The notes below the pieces were generated by a model. It worked only from the letters and a program-made list of their open reading frames with translations, did no database searches and had not been told where the DNA came from. Source: Micromonospora sp. WMMD961 (lineage in GTDB: Bacteria; Actinomycetota; Actinomycetes; Mycobacteriales; Micromonosporaceae). From it: DNA of 64,000 bases. Below are positions 24,681 to 33,345 of this stretch, one piece after another. The position numbers and the translations under genes were made by a program. Location: the NCBI RefSeq assembly GCF_029626145.1, contig NZ_JARUBJ010000002.1, forward strand, positions 4,933,501-4,997,500. Reading direction: 5' to 3'. Positions within the stretch are counted from its first letter, which is position 1. Every line of letters starts with the position of its first letter.

Positions 24681-26341
24681 CCACCACCACGGCGGACGCG
24701 GACGCAATAGTGATCGGCGCCGGCCTCGCCGGGCTGGTGGCCACCGCCGAACTCGTCGCCGCCGGCCGATCCGTCCTGCTGATCGAGCAGGAGCCCGAGC
24801 AGAGCCTCGGCGGCCAGGCGTTCTGGTCGTTCGGCGGGCTGTTCCTGGTCGATTCGCCCGAGCAGCGCCGGATGGGCATCCGCGACTCGACCGAACTCGC
24901 CTGGCAGGACTGGCAGGGCAGCGCCGGGTTCGACCGACCCGAGGACGCGTGGCCACGGCGCTGGGCCGAGGCGTACGTCGACTTCGCCGCCGGCGAGAAA
25001 CGCGCCTGGCTGCGGGGCCTCGGCGTCAAGATGTTCCCCATCGTCGGCTGGGCCGAGCGCGGGGGGTACGACGCCACCGGGCACGGCAATTCGGTGCCCC
25101 GCTTCCACGTCACCTGGGGTACCGGGCCGGGCCTGCTCGAACCCTTCATCGCGATCGTGCGGGAGGCCGCCGGACGCGGCCTCGTCCGGTTCGCCTTCCG
25201 GCACCGGGTTGACGCCTTGACCACCAGCGACGGCGCGGTGGTGGGCGCCACCGGTCGCGTCCTGGCGCCCAGCGAGGCCGCCCGCGGCACCGCCAGCTCG
25301 CGGGAGGAGATCGGCGACTTCGCCTATACCGCGCAGGCCGTCATCGTCACCTCCGGCGGCATCGGCGGCAACCACGACCTGGTCCGCCGCAACTGGCCGG
25401 CACGGCTCGGCGCCCCGCCCACCCACATGATCAGCGGCGTGCCCGCCCATGTGGACGGCCGCATGCTGACCATCACGCAGGACGCCGGCGGCGCCGTGAT
25501 CAACCCGGACCGGATGTGGCACTACGTCGAGGGCATCCAGAACTGGAACCCGATCTGGGACAGGCACGGCATCCGGATCCTGCCCGGCCCGTCCTCCATC
25601 TGGCTCGACGCGCGCGGACGCCGGCTGCCGGTGCCGCTCTACCCCGGATTCGACACCCTCGGCACGCTCGCCCACCTGCGCACCACCGGCCACGACCACA
25701 GCTGGTTCATCCTCACCCAGAAGATCATCGAGAAGGAGTTCGCGCTCTCCGGCTCCGAGCAGAACCCGGACCTGACCGGCCGCAGCGTCAAACAGGTACT
25801 CGGCCGCCTCCGTGCCGGCGCACCGGCACCCGTGGAGGCCTTCAAGCGCCACGGCGCAGACTTCGTCGTGGCCGACCGACTGGACGAGCTGGTGAAGGGC
25901 ATGAACGCGCTCACCGACGAGCCTCTGCTGGACCCGCTCCACATCCAGCGCACGATCGAGGCACGCGACCGGGAGCTGGACAACCGCTTCACCAAGGACA
26001 TGCAGATCGCCGCCATCCGCAACTTCCGCAACTACCGCGGGGACCGGCTCATGCGGACCGCGGCACCGCACCGGATCCTCGACCCGAAGGCCGGGCCACT
26101 GATCGGCGTACGCCTGCACGTGCTGACCCGCAAGACCCTGGGCGGCCTGCACACCGACCTCGACGGTCGGGTGCTGGACGGCGGCGGACAGCCGGTGCCC
26201 GGGCTCTACGCCGCTGGCGAGGCCAGCGGATTCGGCGGTGGCGGCATGCACGGCTACCGCGCGCTGGAAGGCACCTTCCTGGGCGGCTGTCTCTTCTCCG
26301 GACGTCAGGCCGGCCGCGCCGTGGCCAGCACCGTCGCCTGA
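24677..26341 (+). CDS. FAD-binding dehydrogenase (fumarate reductase / ketosteroid dehydrogenase-like)
   Basis: A 554-residue flavoprotein. An N-terminal Rossmann motif 'IVIGAGLAGLVATAEL' (residues ~11-26) and 'EQEPEQSLGGQAFWSFGG' bind FAD; the C-terminal FAD segment is 'GLYAAGEASGFGGGGMHGYRALEGTFLGGCLFSG'-like, here quoted only in part ('AAGEASGFGGGG'). It belongs to the predicted FAD-binding dehydrogenases related to the fumarate reductase/3-ketosteroid-1-dehydrogenase group, which introduce or remove a carbon-carbon double bond next to a carbonyl. ATG 24677 overlaps the previous stop and has AAGGAG five bases before it. In the operon it would supply an alpha,beta-desaturation or its reverse. 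Confidence 0.88.
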   Translation: MTTTTADADAIVIGAGLAGLVATAELVAAGRSVLLIEQEPEQSLGGQAFWSFGGLFLVDSPEQRRMGIRDSTELAWQDWQGSAGFDRPEDAWPRRWAEAYVDFAAGEKRAWLRGLGVKMFPIVGWAERGGYDATGHGNSVPRFHVTWGTGPGLLEPFIAIVREAAGRGLVRFAFRHRVDALTTSDGAVVGATGRVLAPSEAARGTASSREEIGDFAYTAQAVIVTSGGIGGNHDLVRRNWPARLGAPPTHMISGVPAHVDGRMLTITQDAGGAVINPDRMWHYVEGIQNWNPIWDRHGIRILPGPSSIWLDARGRRLPVPLYPGFDTLGTLAHLRTTGHDHSWFILTQKIIEKEFALSGSEQNPDLTGRSVKQVLGRLRAGAPAPVEAFKRHGADFVVADRLDELVKGMNALTDEPLLDPLHIQRTIEARDRELDNRFTKDMQIAAIRNFRNYRGDRLMRTAAPHRILDPKAGPLIGVRLHVLTRKTLGGLHTDLDGRVLDGGGQPVPGLYAAGEASGFGGGGMHGYRALEGTFLGGCLFSGRQAGRAVASTVA

Positions 26342-26371
26342 CCGGCTCGTACCCGTGAAATGAGGAAAACC

Positions 26372-27745
26372 GTGACCCGCGACTCCGTACGCATTCTCGT
26401 GCCCTCCGGCATGCTCGGCTCGGGGTTTCCGCCCGAGATCATCGACCGTGGGCTGGAACTCGGCGCCGACGTCATCGCCCTGGACGGAGGGTCCACCGAC
26501 TCCGGCCCGTACTACCTGGGCACCGGCACGGCCAAGACCACTGCCGCAGCCGTGTCCCGCGACCTGCGCCTGCTGCTGCGCGCGGCGGCGAAGGCGCGCA
26601 TCCCACTGATCGTCGGCTCGTGCGGCACCAGCGGCACCGACTCCGGTGTGGACTGGGTCGCCGGGATCGCCCGCGACATCCTGGCGGAGGAGGGGCTGGA
26701 CCTGCGGGTCGCCACCATCTACAGCGAGCAGCGGGCCACCGACCTCAAGGACCATCTCGACAAGGGCCGGATCCACCCGCTGCCGCCGGCCGGCGACCTC
26801 GACCCGGCGACGTTGGACAGCTGCCAGCACATCGTCGCGATGATGGGCCACGAGCCGATCGCCGAGGCGCTCGCGGGCGGAGCCGACGTGGTCCTGGCCG
26901 GGCGCGCCACCGACACCGCCCTGGCCGCCGCCTTTCCGCTGATGGCCGGCATGCCGGCGGGCCCGACCTGGCATGCCGCCAAGATCGTCGAGTGCGGCGC
27001 GCAGTGCACCACGAACCCGCGCTCCAGCGGGGTCTTCGCCACCATCGACGCCACCGGCTTCACCATCGAGCCGCTCGACCCGGCCGTCGCCTGCACGCCC
27101 ACCTCGGTCGCGGCGCACATGCTCTACGAGACCGCCGACCCGTTCTCGATGCGGGAACCGGCCGGCACGCTGATGGTCGCCGACGCCACCTACCGGGCGC
27201 TGGACGAGCGGCGGGTACGGGTGGAGGGCTCCCGGTTCGAGCCGGCCCCCTACACGAACAAGCTTGAGGGGGCACGGATCACCGGCTACGAGACGATGTC
27301 GTTCACCGCCATCCGCGACCCGCACATCCTCGGCCAGATCACCACCTGGGCACAACTGCTGCGCCGCGTCACCGCGGATCGGGTCGCCCAGACGCTCGGG
27401 CTCAGCGCCGACGACTACGCCTTCGACGTCCGTCTGTACGGTTACGACGCCGTGCTGGAGGCCAAGGATCCGGACACCCGGCCGCCCCGCGAGGTCGGCG
27501 TGATGCTCCTGGTCCACGCCGCGGATCAGCAGACGGCCACCGCCATCGCGAAGATAGCCAACCCGCTCATGCTGCACCTGCCCACGCCCGACATGGACTA
27601 CCTGCCCAGCCTCGCGTTCCCCTACTCCCCCGCGGAGACCGAACGCGGCGCGGCGTACGAGTTCGTCCTCAACCACGTCGTCGACGTGGACTCGCCCACC
27701 AGCTTGTTCCGCATCCACCTCCCGGAGGGCAGCGATGTCCGATAA
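26372..27745 (+). CDS. AtuA-family protein (DUF1446)
   Basis: A 457-residue protein of the DUF1446/AtuA family, recognised by 'ILVPSGMLGSGFPPEII', 'GSTDSGPYYLGTG', 'GSCGTSGTDSGVDW', 'GRATDTALAAAFPLM' and the conserved 'CGAQCTTNP' stretch. In Pseudomonas AtuA belongs to acyclic terpene (citronellol) utilisation, but most homologues lie in unrelated operons and their reaction is unknown. I choose GTG 26372 because GAGG lies six bases upstream; an ATG in frame at 26360 has none. It overlaps the DUF4387 gene by 11 bases, matching a pairing seen in many genomes (sometimes fused). Confidence 0.85.
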   Translation: MTRDSVRILVPSGMLGSGFPPEIIDRGLELGADVIALDGGSTDSGPYYLGTGTAKTTAAAVSRDLRLLLRAAAKARIPLIVGSCGTSGTDSGVDWVAGIARDILAEEGLDLRVATIYSEQRATDLKDHLDKGRIHPLPPAGDLDPATLDSCQHIVAMMGHEPIAEALAGGADVVLAGRATDTALAAAFPLMAGMPAGPTWHAAKIVECGAQCTTNPRSSGVFATIDATGFTIEPLDPAVACTPTSVAAHMLYETADPFSMREPAGTLMVADATYRALDERRVRVEGSRFEPAPYTNKLEGARITGYETMSFTAIRDPHILGQITTWAQLLRRVTADRVAQTLGLSADDYAFDVRLYGYDAVLEAKDPDTRPPREVGVMLLVHAADQQTATAIAKIANPLMLHLPTPDMDYLPSLAFPYSPAETERGAAYEFVLNHVVDVDSPTSLFRIHLPEGSDVR

Positions 27746-28070
27746 CGCCCACCCCCGCACCGTCGCCGACCTCGCGCTGGAGGTCCGGTCGAAGAACGCC
27801 GGCCCGTTCTGGGTGACGATGGAGCTGTTCATGCGCGACACCGCCGGGTACGCCGTGGTAGCCGACCCGGGCTTCCTGGACACGCCGCTGATCGCCCGCC
27901 TCTACGGCGTACCGGCTGACGCCATCCGCATCTTCCGGATACCGGCGCTGAACGTCGTCAAGATTTCGTTCCCGCGCCCCGTGGCACAGGGCAGCCTGCG
28001 CGACCGCGACATCCACGCCGGGCAGCACCATGTGCCCCTGGCCATGCTCCCGCTGCCGGAGCTGCCCTGA
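27735..28070 (+). CDS. DUF4387 family protein (AtuA partner)
   Basis: A 111-residue soluble protein with 'EVRSKNAGPFWVTMELFM' and 'NVVKISFPRPVAQGS', features of DUF4387, the small ferredoxin-fold-like partner of DUF1446 proteins. It starts inside the end of the AtuA gene (11-base overlap), so the two are made in step and probably form a complex. It is the last gene of the operon that begins at 22477. Function unknown; the association with AtuA is the only guide. Confidence 0.85.
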   Translation: MSDNAHPRTVADLALEVRSKNAGPFWVTMELFMRDTAGYAVVADPGFLDTPLIARLYGVPADAIRIFRIPALNVVKISFPRPVAQGSLRDRDIHAGQHHVPLAMLPLPELP

Positions 28071-28255
28071 GGACATCGAGGCCGTTGCGCGACCCGGATG
28101 CCGACGTGATGCAGTCCCGGGGCAGCAGGCAGACGAGGTCCCGGGTGCTCCAGGCCCCGTCCTCTCCCCTGTTGCTTCTCGCAGTGACGTACCCAAGCGG
28201 CAGGCCCAACCCCGGCTCCCGCCCAGCCGACGATGCCTACCGCGACGTCCTTCGG

Positions 28256-28535
28256 TCAGTCACTGACCGCGGTGGCCTCGACCTCCACGAGGAGGTCGGG
28301 GCCGGCGAGCTGCACACCCGCCGGCTCACGATCGTGTCGTCGATCTCGTCGTCCCGCCCCACGACCGGGCGAGCCGACCGGCGCGGGCGTCCTCGCGTAG
28401 TCCCGCAGGGCGGCCGGCTCCGTCTGGCGGGCCGGCGCCGCTCGCCTAGAGGATCCGGCGGGTGGGGTCGGAAGGGGCGGCAGCCCACAGCAGGTGCTCG
28501 ACGTCGAGGTGCGGGCCGGTTCGTCGTCGTGACGC
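28256..28535 (-). pseudogene. Degenerate fragments: RidA-like C-terminus and a Clp-N-like piece
   Basis: This lies in the 567-base stretch 28071-28637, which has no intact gene. On the minus strand the end of one frame reads 'AGVQLAGPDLLVEVEATAV' then a stop at 28256, the usual finish of RidA/YjgF enamine deaminases, but the rest of a RidA protein cannot be assembled. Further upstream (about 28446-28535) another frame reads 'HLDVEHLLWAA' to a stop, weakly reminiscent of a Clp N-terminal repeat. Both look like scraps of former genes. The plus-strand open frame over the same bases has no ribosome-binding site or recognisable content. Confidence 0.35.
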
Positions 28536-28637
28536 GGCCGAAGGCGTCCGGTCGGCCGATCCCGGCGCATGATCCGGGCTGATCATTCGGTTGCGAGAAG
28601 CCGGTTATCGTGGGCGTCGGCGGGTAGCCACCGGACC

Positions 28638-29324
28638 GTGAGCAGGCCAACCGACGACCTCGGCACCCGGTCGGACACCAGCCGTGCCATAGCGTTCAGC
28701 GACGCTGTCTTGGCCATCATCATCACGCTGCTCGTGGTGGATCTCCGGGTGCCGGACGTACCGCCCGGTCGCCTCCTGTTCGGCCTGCTGGAGCAGTGGC
28801 CGGGTTACGTCGCCTATCTCGCCTCGTACGCGTACGTGGCCGTCGTCTGGCTGAACCACAAGGGCGCGTTCAACCGCGTCAAGGAGAGTGACCGGGGCCT
28901 GCACTGGGTGAATCTCTTCGTCCTGTTCACCACCGCGCTGCTGCCGTTCCCGACCGCCGTCATCTCGGACGCGTTTCAGGAGCACGACCAGCAGGACCAA
29001 CGCGTCGCCGTCGCCTTCTACGCGCTGATCGGCGCGTTGCTCTGCGCGAGCTGGCTGGCGTTCTTCCACTACCTGGCTCGGCACAGAGACCTGCTCAAGA
29101 AGGAGGTCAGTGAACGGCACTTCCCCGCGGAGCGGGTGCGGGCACTCGTCGGGGTCATTCTCTATGTCGTCGCCGGGCTGATTGGGTACTTTGTCCAACC
29201 GCTCGCCGGCCTGGTGATCTTCGTCATCCTGCCAGTGTTCTACGCCGTCACCAGCGCCGGCCTCTATCAGGTGCCCCTCACCCGCCGGATCGCTCAGCGC
29301 CGCCCCCCTAGGCCGGGGAATTGA
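28638..29324 (+). CDS. TMEM175-family (DUF1211) potassium channel protein
   Basis: A 228-residue membrane protein with about six hydrophobic helices. The first helix carries the family hallmark R-x3-FSD ('RAIAFSDAVLAI') that forms the pore-lining start in bacterial TMEM175 channels. 'VVWLNHKGAFNRV' and 'FTTALLPFPTAVI' are further typical segments. The family conducts K+ in bacteria and in lysosomes. The start is uncertain: I use GTG 28638, which leaves a short N-terminus before the FSD motif; an in-frame ATG at 28569 would add 23 low-complexity residues. It converges on an aldo/keto reductase. Confidence 0.85.
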   Translation: MSRPTDDLGTRSDTSRAIAFSDAVLAIIITLLVVDLRVPDVPPGRLLFGLLEQWPGYVAYLASYAYVAVVWLNHKGAFNRVKESDRGLHWVNLFVLFTTALLPFPTAVISDAFQEHDQQDQRVAVAFYALIGALLCASWLAFFHYLARHRDLLKKEVSERHFPAERVRALVGVILYVVAGLIGYFVQPLAGLVIFVILPVFYAVTSAGLYQVPLTRRIAQRRPPRPGN

Positions 29325-29474
29325 CAGTCACGCTACCGGCTCGAAGACAGGCGCGGAGGCTGATCAACCGGCAGGCGGCTGGCCGGCTCTCACCGTCCGC
29401 CCCCCCACCGCCGGGTCTCAGTACCGATGGCACCGCCTTCGCGCGGGCGTCGTCGGCCGAAGCGACCAGTGACG

Positions 29475-30317
29475 CTACAACATCTCCAGCTGTTGCGGGC
29501 CCGCCGGCGGCGGGAACGCAGTGTCGAGTGCGGCCACGTCCTCCTCACTCAGATGCAGGTCGCGCGCTTCGGCGTTCTCCCGGGTGTGTTCTGGCTTGGA
29601 CGACCGGGGGATGGCCGCAACGCTCTCCTGCCGCAACAGCCAGGCCAGCGCCACCTGAGCGGCCGTGGCCTCGTTCCGGGCGGCTACCTCTTCGACTTGG
29701 GGGTGGCCGAGCAGCCGGCCCTGCTCGATCGGCGAGTACGCCATCACCGGGATGCGGTGCCCGCGCAGCCACGGAAGGAGGTCGTACTCGGGACCGCGGC
29801 GGGTGAGGTTGTACAGGATCTGATTGGTCGCGCAGGCGTTTCCGCCCGCATCGAGCAGGTCCGCCACATCTGAGAGATCGAAGTTGCTCACACCCCACTG
29901 CCCGATGTCGCCGGCGTCGACAAGTTCGACGAACGCCTCGATCGTCTCCGCGAGTGGATGCGTGCCGCGCCAGTGCAGCAGGTAGAGGTCGATGTGGTCG
30001 ACGCCGAGTCTTTGCAGGCTACGGCGGCAGGCTTGCACGGTTCCCTGTCGGCTGGCGTTCGACGGCATGACCTTGTCGACAAGAAAGACGTCGCCGCGTC
30101 GTCCGACGATCGCCTCGCCGACGAGTTCCTCGGAGGCGCCGTCACCGTACATCTCCGCAGTGTCGATCATGGTCATACCCAGGTCGAGCCCGGTGCGCAG
30201 GGCGGCGATCTCGTCCCGCCGCCGCGCGGGGCGCTCGCCGAGGTACCAGGTCCCTTGGCCGAGTACGGGCATGGTTTGGCCGGACGGTAGCTCGATCGCG
30301 TCGGAAGGCGTCGTCAT
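29475..30317 (-). CDS. Aldo/keto reductase
   Basis: A 280-residue AKR with D52, Y57 ('DTAEMYG'), K82 ('LVDKVMP') and H115 ('YLLHWRG'), close to the family's minimum length. The motif 'NLTRRGPEYDLLPW' and 'IPRSSKPEHTREN' resemble the 2,5-diketo-gluconate reductase / YeaE-type branch. ATG 30317 is supported by GGAG eight bases before; the open frame extends to 30479 without a site. This is the third aldo/keto reductase of the window and not a close copy of either other. Confidence 0.9.
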   Translation of the reverse strand: MTTPSDAIELPSGQTMPVLGQGTWYLGERPARRRDEIAALRTGLDLGMTMIDTAEMYGDGASEELVGEAIVGRRGDVFLVDKVMPSNASRQGTVQACRRSLQRLGVDHIDLYLLHWRGTHPLAETIEAFVELVDAGDIGQWGVSNFDLSDVADLLDAGGNACATNQILYNLTRRGPEYDLLPWLRGHRIPVMAYSPIEQGRLLGHPQVEEVAARNEATAAQVALAWLLRQESVAAIPRSSKPEHTRENAEARDLHLSEEDVAALDTAFPPPAGPQQLEML

Positions 30318-30657
30318 GTCGATCTCTCCGGGTAACAGTGGGTGGTCTGGGTATGCCGCCGCAGGGGCAGCACAGGCGCGTCGCGGCCCTCTCCCCGCAG
30401 GCAGCGGCCGTGCAGCGGGCGCCTTCCGGATTGTCCGCCCACGATCGGGCTTCGCTGCCCAGTTTGCCGGTTCCCGCACCGGCCGTGGCGGCTCTCCGAG
30501 GCCAACTGACCATCACCCGCAAGCTGGCCGGCCTCGACGCCCATCGCGCAGACCCGCCGCCGCCCGGTCCAAGATGTGGCCCTCTTCAACCTCGTCGCGA
30601 TGTCGCAACGTGTGTATGAGGGCGGTGAAGCTCGGGCGCTCCGTCGCACCCGCCCGT
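30318..30657. other. Region without a gene; possible recombinase scrap
   Basis: 340 bases between an aldo/keto reductase and MscS genes, both on the minus strand. On the minus strand around 30530-30660 one frame reads 'ERPSFTALIHTLRHRDEV' then 'LDRAAAGLRD', which loosely recalls the middle of a serine recombinase (RPxxxALxxxLRxGDxxxxxxLDR). It is broken by a stop and lacks the catalytic Ser domain. I regard this as weak evidence of a former mobile element. Confidence 0.2.
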
Positions 30658-31668
30658 TCACGGCTGATACTGACCGCGGGTGCGGGGCAACCACTGGGGA
30701 TGATGGACGCGCATGTAGCAGATCATCCCTTCACGCAGGTCGCAGCGCAGGTCCCAGGCGCTGGCGCCGTCGGCGGCCGAGGCCTGCACCTGGATGACCA
30801 CCGTCTGAGGGGTGGAGTCGACCATCTGGAGCACCCACTGGCCGCGATCCCACAGCGGGGAATACTCCACCAGCCGGCGCGCCTCCCGGCGCAGGTCGTC
30901 CAGGTCAGCGGTGTGATCGACATGAATCTGAACTTTCCCGATGACCCGGGACTCGTTCCGGGTCCAGTTCTGAAACGGCCGCTCGGTGAAGTACGTGGTC
31001 GGCAGGATGAGCATCCGCTCGTCCCAGAGCCGGATCACCACGTTGGTCAGCTTCACCTCCTCAACCCGGCCCCACTCACCGTCCACCACCAGCACGTCGC
31101 CGACGTGCAGACCATCGGCGAAAGCGACCTGGACACCGGCGAAAGCGTTGCCGAGCGCGGTACGGGCCGACAGACCGATCAACGCACCGACCACTCCCGC
31201 TGACGTCAACACGGAGACGCCGAAAAGGCGCACCGGCCGGAAGGTGATCAGGATCAGACCCACCGCGACGATCGTGACCACAGCGACGGTGAGCCGCCGC
31301 ACGGGGCGGATTTGGGTCCGAGCCCGCCGGACCCGCCGGCTGGTAGCTGCGTCAGCCGGCAGTCGACTGAAGGCCACCCCCTCGGCGACATGCAACGCCT
31401 TGATCACTAACCATGCCCCGGACACGACCAGGGTCACCAGCAGGACGTGCCGCAGATGACGCTGCCAGCCGGCCGGACCCAACGGCAGCGCGTAGTAAAG
31501 TGTCCCGACCAGCAGGACCGCTGCCGCCGGGCGGCGGCAGGCGTGCCGCAGCGGCTTCAGCAACCACTGGTAACGGCCACGGTTCACCCGGCGGACGAGC
31601 ATGCCAGAGATCAGGTCCACGACCACCGCCGCCGCCAGCACGGCTACTACTATCAACGCGGTACGCAT
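30658..31668 (-). CDS. MscS-family mechanosensitive ion channel
   Basis: 336 residues. Four hydrophobic segments lie in the first ~190 residues, followed by the conserved MscS pore/beta domain: 'LTSAGVVGALIGLSARTALGNAFAGV' spans the pore helix (quoted here as motif 'GLSARTALGNA'), then 'FADGLHVGDVLVVDGEWGRVEEV' in part and 'ILPTTYFTERPFQNWT', typical of the YbdG/YnaI-like branch. It would open under membrane tension during osmotic downshock. ATG 31668 lacks a clear ribosome-binding site; the extension to 31788 is Cys/Trp/Gly-rich and unlikely to be translated. Confidence 0.88.
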   Translation of the reverse strand: MRTALIVVAVLAAAVVVDLISGMLVRRVNRGRYQWLLKPLRHACRRPAAAVLLVGTLYYALPLGPAGWQRHLRHVLLVTLVVSGAWLVIKALHVAEGVAFSRLPADAATSRRVRRARTQIRPVRRLTVAVVTIVAVGLILITFRPVRLFGVSVLTSAGVVGALIGLSARTALGNAFAGVQVAFADGLHVGDVLVVDGEWGRVEEVKLTNVVIRLWDERMLILPTTYFTERPFQNWTRNESRVIGKVQIHVDHTADLDDLRREARRLVEYSPLWDRGQWVLQMVDSTPQTVVIQVQASAADGASAWDLRCDLREGMICYMRVHHPQWLPRTRGQYQP

Positions 31669-32000
31669 CAGAGGTCGTTCACCGTAATCCCGGCACCAGC
31701 ATCCCCCGGTTCCCCGCCCAGTCCACGTGCCCAGGGTGCCATCCGGTCCGACCGTAGGTGGCCAACATCGGCAACCATCGCTGACCACACCTGCGCCAGT
31801 CGCCCGCCGGGCGCTGCCCGATTACCGCCTCGACCGCAGCCCACTTCACCAATGCCACCTGAAGGGGCGACCGAACTGCGCCAATCAGGTCCTTCCTTGA
31901 CGGAACGCGGGCGGCACCGGGTGTCGCCCGCGGTAAAAATCAACCATTGCTCTCTCCTGCGCCGGAATGATCTCTAAGGCGGCACACCCGTCGCCTCGGG
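31669..32000. other. Intergenic region upstream of mscS-like gene
   Basis: 332 bases between the MscS gene and the luciferase-like oxidoreductase gene, both on the minus strand. Short open frames exist on both strands without ribosome-binding sites or recognisable motifs. Nothing firm can be called. Confidence 0.35.
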
Positions 32001-33086
32001 TCAGGAGGAGCTTGTGCTGAGCTCGAACCCTTCGGCCACGAGGGCAAAGGAGCGCATGCGATCTGCAGTGTCGTAGATCATGGAGGTGAGCATCAGTTCG
32101 TCGGCGCGGGTCCGCTGCTGCAGTTCTGTCAGACCTCTGCGCACCGTGTCGGGCGCGCCGTGGATGATGTTGCCCAACCAACTTTCGACGAACACCTTCT
32201 CCTCCGGCGTGTAGGGGCGATTTTCCGCCTCGTCCGGGGCGGGAAGGGCGACCTGCTGCCCCTGCCGCGCAAGCATCATCATCAGCGCACCCGGCCGAGC
32301 CAGGCGTTCGGCTTCGGGTCCGGTCGGGGCGCAGGTGACGTTCACGGAGACCATCACGTGTGGTGCGGCCAGGGCAGCGGACGGGCGGAATGTTCTCCGG
32401 TACTCATCGATGGCCTGCATGGATTGCACGGGATTGATGTGGAAGGCAGCCGCGAACGGCAGGCCGAGGCGTGCGGCCACCTCTGCACCCGTGGTTCCCG
32501 AGCCAAGTGTCCAGACGGGTAGGTCGGGTGCTGCTGGCACCACGTGCACGTTGTCGCGCCGGTAGGCGTGGTTCTCCGGGAAGTCGTTGCGGAGGAAGCC
32601 GAGAAGCTCCTCAACCTGGGGCTGGAAATCGCTGCCACCTGAGCCCTCGCCGTTGCGGCGCAGCGCCTGCATGATCGATGGCAGGCCACCGGGGCTTCGG
32701 CCGACGCCCAGGTCGATGCGGCCGGGGTGGAACGCGTTGAGGACGCCGAACTGCTCGGCCACGATCAGTGGTGCGTGGTTGGTGAGCATGACCCCTCCCG
32801 ACCCGAGCCGGATGGAGCGGGTCTCGGCACCAAGGTGGGCGAGGAGGACGGCAGGGGCCGGGCTGCTTGAGGCGGGGAAGCTATGGTGTTCGGCCACCCA
32901 GAAGCGCCGGTAGCCCCACCGCTCGGCGGCCTGCGCCAGGGTCGTGGTCTGCTGGAGCGCATCGGCCGGTTGACTCCCACGGCTCCTGATGACCAGATCG
33001 AGAATCGACAGAGGCACCGGACTCGTCCCGTGCCGTTCGTTCGAGGCCGCATCTGTCGACAGACCGGTGTCACGTCCACGTTCCAT
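32001..33086 (-). CDS. LLM-class flavin-dependent oxidoreductase (MsnO8-like)
   Basis: A 361-residue luciferase-like monooxygenase. The start 'PLSILDLVIRSRGSQPADAL', then 'GYRRFWVAEHH', 'LGSGGVMLTNHAPLIVAEQFG' in part and 'HPGRIDLGVGRSPG' match the MsnO8 subgroup of bacterial luciferase-like proteins. It uses FMNH2 (or F420) and oxygen or acts as a reductase; substrate unknown. ATG 33086 has AGGAG five bases before it; the longer frame to 33248 begins with Cys-rich nonsense. It stands alone, downstream of a 259-base spacer. Confidence 0.9.
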   Translation of the reverse strand: MERGRDTGLSTDAASNERHGTSPVPLSILDLVIRSRGSQPADALQQTTTLAQAAERWGYRRFWVAEHHSFPASSSPAPAVLLAHLGAETRSIRLGSGGVMLTNHAPLIVAEQFGVLNAFHPGRIDLGVGRSPGGLPSIMQALRRNGEGSGGSDFQPQVEELLGFLRNDFPENHAYRRDNVHVVPAAPDLPVWTLGSGTTGAEVAARLGLPFAAAFHINPVQSMQAIDEYRRTFRPSAALAAPHVMVSVNVTCAPTGPEAERLARPGALMMMLARQGQQVALPAPDEAENRPYTPEEKVFVESWLGNIIHGAPDTVRRGLTELQQRTRADELMLTSMIYDTADRMRSFALVAEGFELSTSSS

Positions 33087-33345
33087 TGCCACTCCTCTGA
33101 CCTTCAACCTGAACGGACCCTTGGGTCCACTTACCGCCACCAACAGCGTGGAGGGCCGCGCACAGAACGTCCTCGCTGCCCGGCAGCCGCACCCGCACTT
33201 GCCGGGACCGCAAACCTGCGTTTCAGGGGGCGGATCGCCGGCCGGCACAATGGAAGGGTGAAACTCGACGACAGCGCTCGTGCCGCATCAGCCACCCCGG
33301 GCGGCCGGCAGGGGCGCGGCGGTGACGTTCGTTCAGCGGTCATCG

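Noticed and set aside
24092..26341. Apparent 749-residue FAD protein
   Set aside because: The N-terminal 195 residues are a shadow of the hydroxyacid dehydrogenase; the FAD motif starts right after ATG 24677 with a good ribosome-binding site.
24551..27883. An 1110-codon open frame on the minus strand, antisense to the FAD dehydrogenase and AtuA genes
   Set aside because: Its protein is a Val/Gly/Arg/His-rich string without domains; it exists because GC-biased third positions remove stop codons. The plus-strand genes have motifs, overlaps and ribosome-binding sites.
28085..28582. 165-codon plus-strand frame after the DUF4387 gene
   Set aside because: No ribosome-binding site, no recognisable content, and the opposite strand carries fragments of known families.
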